NCBI GenBank assembly: GCA_937898375.1
Contig: CALEJX010000026.1
Location: forward strand, 1 to 10,417
DNA length: 10,417 bases
Direction of reading: 5' to 3'
DNA from: an uncultured Ruminococcus sp.
GTDB lineage: Bacteria > Bacillota > Clostridia > Oscillospirales > Ruminococcaceae
Shown: positions 8,001 to 10,417 of the stretch, in pieces
Layout of the letters: each line of letters begins with the position of its first letter
Numbering within the stretch: the stretch's first letter is position 1
Made by a program: the position numbers and the translations under genes
Notes under the pieces: model-generated
Told to the model about the DNA's origin: nothing
What the model saw: the letters and a program-made list of their open reading frames with translations, nothing else
Databases searched by the model: none

Positions 8001-8714
8001 AACCTTGACGAGAATAACAGCTTTGTTCTTGCTCCGTCAAACGGTGAGCAGAAAATCGTTGTTACAGACAAAGCAGGCAACACCACAGTGATGACAGTGA
8101 CGATCAATGACGGACATACATTTGGCAAATGGATTTCAAATGGAGACGGTACACACACTCGTAAATGTACTGTTGACGGCTGTACAACAGGCATCGAGAG
8201 CGAAAACTGTAGAGACGCTGATAAAGATCATAAATGTGACCTCTGTGGCAAGAAGCTGACAGATCACACTGGCGGAAAAGCGACCTGCAAGGATAAAGCG
8301 ATATGCGAAGTTTGCGGAGAGACATACGGCGAGTTTGATACAAATAATCATACAGACCTTAAACACATCGATGCAAAGACGGCAACAAGGGATACCGAGG
8401 GCGATATTGAATATTGGTATTGCGACGGCTGTGGTAAATTCTACAGTGATGAAGCCGCAGACAAGGAGATAGACAAAAAGGATATTGTAATAAACAAGCT
8501 GGCTGATGAGAGCAATAATAGTCGTTCTGACAGCCCACAGACAGACAGTAAGAAGGACACCACAGAGGACAGCACAAACAGCCGTACACACGCTGACGGA
8601 CAGGGTAATCCTAACACAGGTGTAACAGGCGGATACGCATTTGGGCTTGTGCTTGTGGCTTTGAGCGGCGGTGCTGTTACGATTATGAGATCTAAAAAGA
8701 AGAGATCTCAATAA
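5028..8714 (+). CDS. Sortase-anchored surface protein with GAGIGGG and InlB-type repeats
   Basis: 1228 residues. The signal peptide MKKCILSILLLCCMVLTLLP is followed by a likely cleavage after AYA (about residue 25). Then come a beta-rich region resembling carbohydrate-binding/beta-helix domains of clostridial surface proteins (about 30-348) with six GAGIG(G/C)G motifs; a domain I do not recognise (349-465); a Cys/His-rich segment (C471, C483, C488, C491, C513, C519, C522); an Ig-like domain (531-623); three InlB/Listeria-Bacteroides-type repeats (629-703, 708-766, 771-845); a module with 'LFFKDTQSVTI' (849-953); an Ig-like module 'SPVISGIDNGKTY' (956-1028); a Cys-pair segment (C1047 to C1135, with several CxxC); a Ser/Thr/Asp-rich linker (1160-1190); and a sorting signal NPNTG, hydrophobic helix and RSKKKR tail. 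Likely role: wall-linked adhesin or glycan-binding protein. GC content drops sharply near base 7080, marking a chimeric gene. Modules are shared with the first surface gene. Confidence 0.9.
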   Translation: MKKCILSILLLCCMVLTLLPTAAYAAGELPDVKLSIPTTFDKTVDLTKQNGELKITDSKTYLIKGSVDPNWYFQYRIKIDGSNNTPHIFLDGVRLQAPKDGSAIELYGGASACLYFIGGDSELIGAENFAALQKNKTEGYLRILVKTGTKLTCTGGRYGAGIGGSKVGVKNFSQGHGVNLYFGSRATDIWGGEILATSGAGGAGIGGGAGGGIGKIIYVYSGKLTALSVSQGAGIGGGQAGPGSYIYIWGGTVEAGSLSGGAGIGCGDFDGQSTSEAAHHIEISGGRVDAWSNYAGAGIGGGRRSSGHDISIIGGEVTAQGYWGAGIGGGMSGDGWNILIKDAELTAQSLPLYPDPRYEDGAINGSPAVAVGRGSDRSGWATVLFNPDFGLWREDNIKIGTSSGKSVRLRATGWQWRRSQGQYEWGWGTTTELLIPNENGRVDLQRLSLPYACNYGRVIGKLELHCEERACGHEFAWTDRDGCHIWTCVKCGARDPAAENSKQNAKHIPGDWCVQKMRCAVCDHLLGKDTKAPVLEVLKDGESYTVEDNIDGNPGAYTFTVSDPAASGETSSGIKSVTINGEPQDDPTYRLPAPDGGNNDAGAEYTVVATDNAGNETTATVRTYRRHHYTVTFDSTGGSEVIEKTMAVTYGEQLGDMPVPMRTGYFFRGWYDAPVDGKCYGNSDGQSTSQYDKTENCTLYAQWTIKQYTITFDTAGGSEIAPITQDYGTTITSPANPTRDGYTFIGWDTAIPATMPAENMTITAQWSANSYNVKFDVNGGSTTISDKTLSWNDKVLDGIDEPTRDGYVFKGWRYGNSAINIDADTPYAYIVSDDTVESITLVAQWRDVEKPIGEIKICKNKWDSIVNEISFDLFFKDTQSVTITATDNSGDDIKIEYLLSGKKLTEAELENEVFTNYTGSFDICPDNEYIIYVRLIDKTMNVSYLSTDGIVLDGTSPVISGIDNGKTYCMSQTITIDEKHIGTITVNETAVNLDENNSFVLAPSNGEQKIVVTDKAGNTTVMTVTINDGHTFGKWISNGDGTHTRKCTVDGCTTGIESENCRDADKDHKCDLCGKKLTDHTGGKATCKDKAICEVCGETYGEFDTNNHTDLKHIDAKTATRDTEGDIEYWYCDGCGKFYSDEAADKEIDKKDIVINKLADESNNSRSDSPQTDSKKDTTEDSTNSRTHADGQGNPNTGVTGGYAFGLVLVALSGGAVTIMRSKKKRSQ
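5502..6017 (+). repeat. GAGIGGG tandem motif region
   Basis: Six copies of GAGIG(G)(S/G/C) at residues 159, 202, 232, 261, 296 and 324, spaced 28 to 43 residues apart, each usually preceded by a strand of the type '(I/W)xGGxVxA'. The pattern fits rungs of a beta-helix or beta-solenoid with Gly-rich turns. The fourth copy has Cys in place of Gly (GAGIGCG). Confidence 0.8.
6912..7562 (+). repeat. Three InlB-type (Listeria-Bacteroides) repeats
   Basis: Each copy starts with YTVTFD.tGGs-like residues, carries a 'R.GY.F.GW' core and ends with AQW: residues 629-703, 708-766 and 771-845. Such repeats are known as surface-protein spacer domains. The first copy is GC-rich and the next two are not, so the tract spans the compositional junction of the gene. 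Confidence 0.85.
8607..8711 (+). other. C-terminal cell-wall sorting signal (NPNTG type)
   Basis: NPNTG is followed by a Gly-rich hydrophobic segment (YAFGLVLVALSGGAVTI) and a positive tail (MRSKKKRSQ). This differs from the SPKTGE signal of the first surface protein; one sortase may accept both, or two may be involved. Confidence 0.85.
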
Positions 8715-8737
8715 TTTGCTTATGTAGATGATGATAT

Positions 8738-8787
8738 AAAAAGAGCGGGCAGGGCATTGAGTTTATCTCGATGTCCTGCTCGCTTTT
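8738..8787. terminator. Strong bidirectional terminator between convergent genes
   Basis: Arm 8744-8761 pairs with 8767-8784 over 18 base pairs with three G-U pairs and a five-base loop. TTTT (8784-8787) follows on the plus strand, and AAAAA (8738-8742) on the plus strand gives a T run in the minus direction. It would end the NPNTG gene and could also stop transcripts arriving from the right. Confidence 0.8.
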
Positions 8788-8793
8788 CAATGC

Positions 8794-8832
8794 AAAAATA
8801 TTCCCTCCGAAGCTTTCACTGCGGAGGGGATA
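8794..8832 (-). terminator. Terminator of the SPFH/NfeD operon
   Basis: Arms 8801-8809 (TTCCCTCCG) and 8822-8830 (CGGAGGGGA) pair over nine positions with one G-U, extended by two A-T pairs; the loop is 12 bases. Read on the minus strand the hairpin is followed by AATATTTTTG, a T-rich tract. It lies 15 bases beyond the stop of the SPFH gene. Confidence 0.75.
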
Positions 8833-8846
8833 ATCTTATGTTTTGT

Positions 8847-9821
8847 TTACTGTGGCTTTTTAGCGTCTGTTATGACTTCTTTAAGTCCTGTTGCAAGACC
8901 TGCAATACCCTGTATCTCACTTGGTATAATGATCTTTGTAGCCTTGCCGTCTGCTGCCTTAGCAAATGCTTCAAGGCTCTTGAGCTGGATCACCTGCTCG
9001 TTAGGGTTAGCTGCATTAAGCTTGACGATACTTTCGGCAATTGCCTTCTGTACCATGTCGATAGCCTGCGCTTCACCTTCTGCTTCAAGTATCTTCTGTT
9101 CCTTAACAGCGTCTGCACGAAGTATCATAGACTGCTTTTCAGCCTCGGCTGCAAGTATCTGTGACTCCTTGTCTGCCTGCGCTCTGAGTATCTTAGACTC
9201 CTTCTCACCCTCTGCAACAAGTACCTGAGATTTCTTCTCAGCTTCTGCCTGAATGACCTTTTCACGTCTTTCACGGTCAGCTTTCATCTGCTTTTCCATT
9301 GCGTCCTGAATTTCTCTTGGTGGAAGAATGTTCTTAAGCTCAACTCTCTGTACCTTGATGCCCCACCTGTCTGTGGCTTCATCAAGAATTGCTGTTATCC
9401 TTGTGTTGATGATGTCACGGGAAGTGAGCGTAGCTTCAAGATCAAGGTCACCAACAATGTTTCTGAGGGTAGTTGCCGTCAGATTTTCAATAGCGGAGAT
9501 TGGTCTTTCAACGCCGTATGTGAACTGCATTGCGTTTGTTATCTGGAAGAACACAACAGTGTCTATCTGCATTGTTACGTTATCCTTTGTGATAACTGAC
9601 TGCGGCTTGAAGTCTACTACCTGCTCTTTGATAGATACCCTCTTTGCAACACGGTCGATAAAAGGTACTTTTACATGAAGTCCTGTACCCCACGCTGCAT
9701 GGAAAGCTCCAAGTCTTTCAACTACAAAAACATATGCCTGCGGTACTATCTTGATGTTGCTGATAACGACGATTATAAGCAATACGATGATAGCAAGTAC
9801 GATATAAATTCCAGGTTCCAT
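8847..9821 (-). CDS. qmcA: SPFH/band-7 membrane protein, QmcA/stomatin-like
   Basis: 324 residues, close to the usual length of this family. One N-terminal membrane helix (about 5-21) is followed by the SPFH/PHB domain (about 26-180) with 'KIVPQAYVFVVERLGAF', 'ITKDNVTMQIDTVVFFQI', 'NLTATTLRNIVGDLDLEATL' and 'WGIKVQRVELKNILPPREI'. An alpha-helical, Ala/Glu/Lys-rich region (about 180-257) is built of six 11-residue repeats, and the C-terminus ends in 'KIIIPSEIQGIAGLATGLKEV'. The order of parts matches E. coli QmcA. Such proteins oligomerise on the membrane and are linked to membrane microdomains and protein quality control; the precise role is unsettled. AGGAGG (9828-9833) stands six bases before the ATG. 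It is the second gene after the NfeD-like gene (36-base gap), the common pairing for this family. Confidence 0.93.
   Translation of the reverse strand: MEPGIYIVLAIIVLLIIVVISNIKIVPQAYVFVVERLGAFHAAWGTGLHVKVPFIDRVAKRVSIKEQVVDFKPQSVITKDNVTMQIDTVVFFQITNAMQFTYGVERPISAIENLTATTLRNIVGDLDLEATLTSRDIINTRITAILDEATDRWGIKVQRVELKNILPPREIQDAMEKQMKADRERREKVIQAEAEKKSQVLVAEGEKESKILRAQADKESQILAAEAEKQSMILRADAVKEQKILEAEGEAQAIDMVQKAIAESIVKLNAANPNEQVIQLKSLEAFAKAADGKATKIIIPSEIQGIAGLATGLKEVITDAKKPQ
9051..9248 (-). repeat. Six 11-residue (hendecad) coiled-coil repeats in the SPFH protein
   Basis: Residues 192-257 divide without gaps into six units of 11, each beginning A(E/Q/D)(A/G) and most containing K.S..IL: AEAEKKSQVLV, AEGEKESKILR, AQADKESQILA, AEAEKQSMILR, ADAVKEQKILE, AEGEAQAIDMV. 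The 11-residue period suggests a straight or right-handed coil used in oligomer assembly. Confidence 0.8.
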
Positions 9822-9827
9822 TATATG

Positions 9828-9833
9828 CCTCCT
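9828..9833 (-). promoter_or_regulatory. Ribosome binding site of the SPFH gene
   Basis: AGGAGG on the minus strand, six bases before ATG 9821. It lies in the 36-base gap after the NfeD-like gene; I see no terminator or promoter in that gap, which supports co-transcription. Confidence 0.85.
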
Positions 9834-9857
9834 AAAAAAATTAGTTTATGTAAGCTG

Positions 9858-10301
9858 TTACTTTTCTTCTGAAACGATCAGCTTTGCACCATCAACACGC
9901 ACTACCTTTACAGGCGTGCCATTTTGGATCTTTGAGCCGTCTTCAGTTCTTGCTGCCCAATCCGTGCCTTCAAGATTGACTCTGCCTTTATTTACAGAGT
10001 TGTCTATAGGCTCGATAACTATGGCAGTTTTACCTACATCAAGCTCATAATTTGTTGCAACTGTTTTGTTCTGGAGCTTCTTAACCACAGGTCTTGTGAG
10101 CAAAAGAAGTATGATCGAGCTTATGACGAATACGATGCACTGCGTAAGGAAAGAAAGCTTCGCTATCGCACAGAACATTGCGATAAGTGCCGCTATGGCA
10201 AGCCATATAGACACAAGCGCCGTTCCCGTTGCGATCTCGCAGATAACAAAGAACACGAAAGCTATAGCCCAGAAAACGATCTTAACTGTAATTGCTGTCA
10301 T
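9858..10301 (-). CDS. nfeD: NfeD-like membrane protein
   Basis: 147 residues from the ATG at 10301, preceded by GGGGG (10308-10312) with six bases of spacing; an in-frame GTG at 10319 would add six residues but has no better ribosome site. Three hydrophobic segments (about 7-23, 28-46, 51-69) precede a soluble C-terminal domain (about 80-147) with the pattern typical of the NfeD OB-fold: 'VGKTAIVIEPI', 'GRVNLEGTDWAA', 'NGTPVKVVRVDGAKLIV'. The short form without the ClpP-like protease domain usually pairs with an SPFH protein, as here. It is thought to work with that partner in the membrane; the exact role is not settled. First gene of a two-gene operon. Confidence 0.92.
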   Translation of the reverse strand: MTAITVKIVFWAIAFVFFVICEIATGTALVSIWLAIAALIAMFCAIAKLSFLTQCIVFVISSIILLLLTRPVVKKLQNKTVATNYELDVGKTAIVIEPIDNSVNKGRVNLEGTDWAARTEDGSKIQNGTPVKVVRVDGAKLIVSEEK

Positions 10302-10336
10302 ATGATACCCCCGTTCCACACATTTATTTATGATTT

Positions 10337-10365
10337 ATTATAACATATTATTTTTAAATTTACAA
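10337..10365 (-). promoter_or_regulatory. Promoter of the NfeD-SPFH operon
   Basis: On the minus strand, TTGTAA (10360-10365) and TATAAT (10337-10342) are separated by 17 bases: a perfect -10 and a 4-of-6 -35 with ideal spacing for a housekeeping sigma factor. The expected start is near 10330, giving a leader of about 30 bases before ATG 10301. The remaining bases to 10417 are AT-rich, with no gene seen. Confidence 0.75.
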
Positions 10366-10417
10366 TAGCTGAGATACAATATTTTTATCTTTTTACCTAT
10401 ATCGTTCAATAATTTTA

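Noticed and set aside
8872..9678. Plus-strand open frames across the SPFH gene
   Set aside because: They are shadows of the well-conserved minus-strand SPFH protein, made of Ser/Ala/Ile-rich antisense translation of its coiled region.

Overview
The window looks like chromosomal DNA from a low-to-mid GC, Gram-positive gut-type Clostridia, perhaps a Ruminococcus/Eubacterium-like member of the Oscillospirales. I infer this from the strong GGAGG ribosome binding sites, the C-terminal sortase signals of the SPKTG/NPNTG type with K-rich tails, the stacked surface domains (InlB-type repeats, YDG-like domains, Ig-like domains), and the Firmicutes-type promoter TTGTAA-17-TATAAT. I cannot name the species.

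Left part, bases 1-8714, plus strand: a cell-surface locus of three large genes. (1) The 3' part of a sortase-anchored multidomain adhesin-like protein runs from the left edge to 3217; its signal peptide and N-terminus lie outside the window. (2) A 188-base gap holds a hairpin, a possible promoter and a short open frame (3296-3409) whose stop overlaps the next start as ATGA. (3) A 530-residue collagen-like protein (3406-4998) has an N-terminal membrane segment, about 62 Gly-X-Y triplets almost free of proline and interrupted by five 'QWRY' modules, and a C-terminal domain resembling the C1q/TNF-like heads of bacterial collagens. (4) A 1228-residue sortase-anchored protein (5028-8714) carries a signal peptide, a GAGIGGG-repeat beta-rich region, three InlB-type repeats, Ig-like modules, cysteine-pair modules and an NPNTG sorting signal. 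The collagen-like gene and the last gene are 29 bases apart and have nearly the same leader and ribosome binding site, so they are probably co-transcribed.

The two sortase substrates share two homologous modules in opposite order. The last gene is a compositional mosaic: its first two kilobases are about 60% GC and the remainder is near 40-47% GC, with the change inside the InlB-repeat region. Domain shuffling by recombination between repeats is the likely reason. No sortase, pilin or regulator lies in the window, so the attachment machinery must be encoded elsewhere.

Right part, bases 8715-10417, minus strand: two convergent terminator hairpins separate the surface locus from an ordinary two-gene operon. 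It encodes an NfeD-like membrane protein (9858-10301) and an SPFH/band-7 protein of the QmcA/stomatin type (8847-9821), read from a clear promoter at 10337-10365. This pair is a widespread conserved unit associated with membrane organisation.
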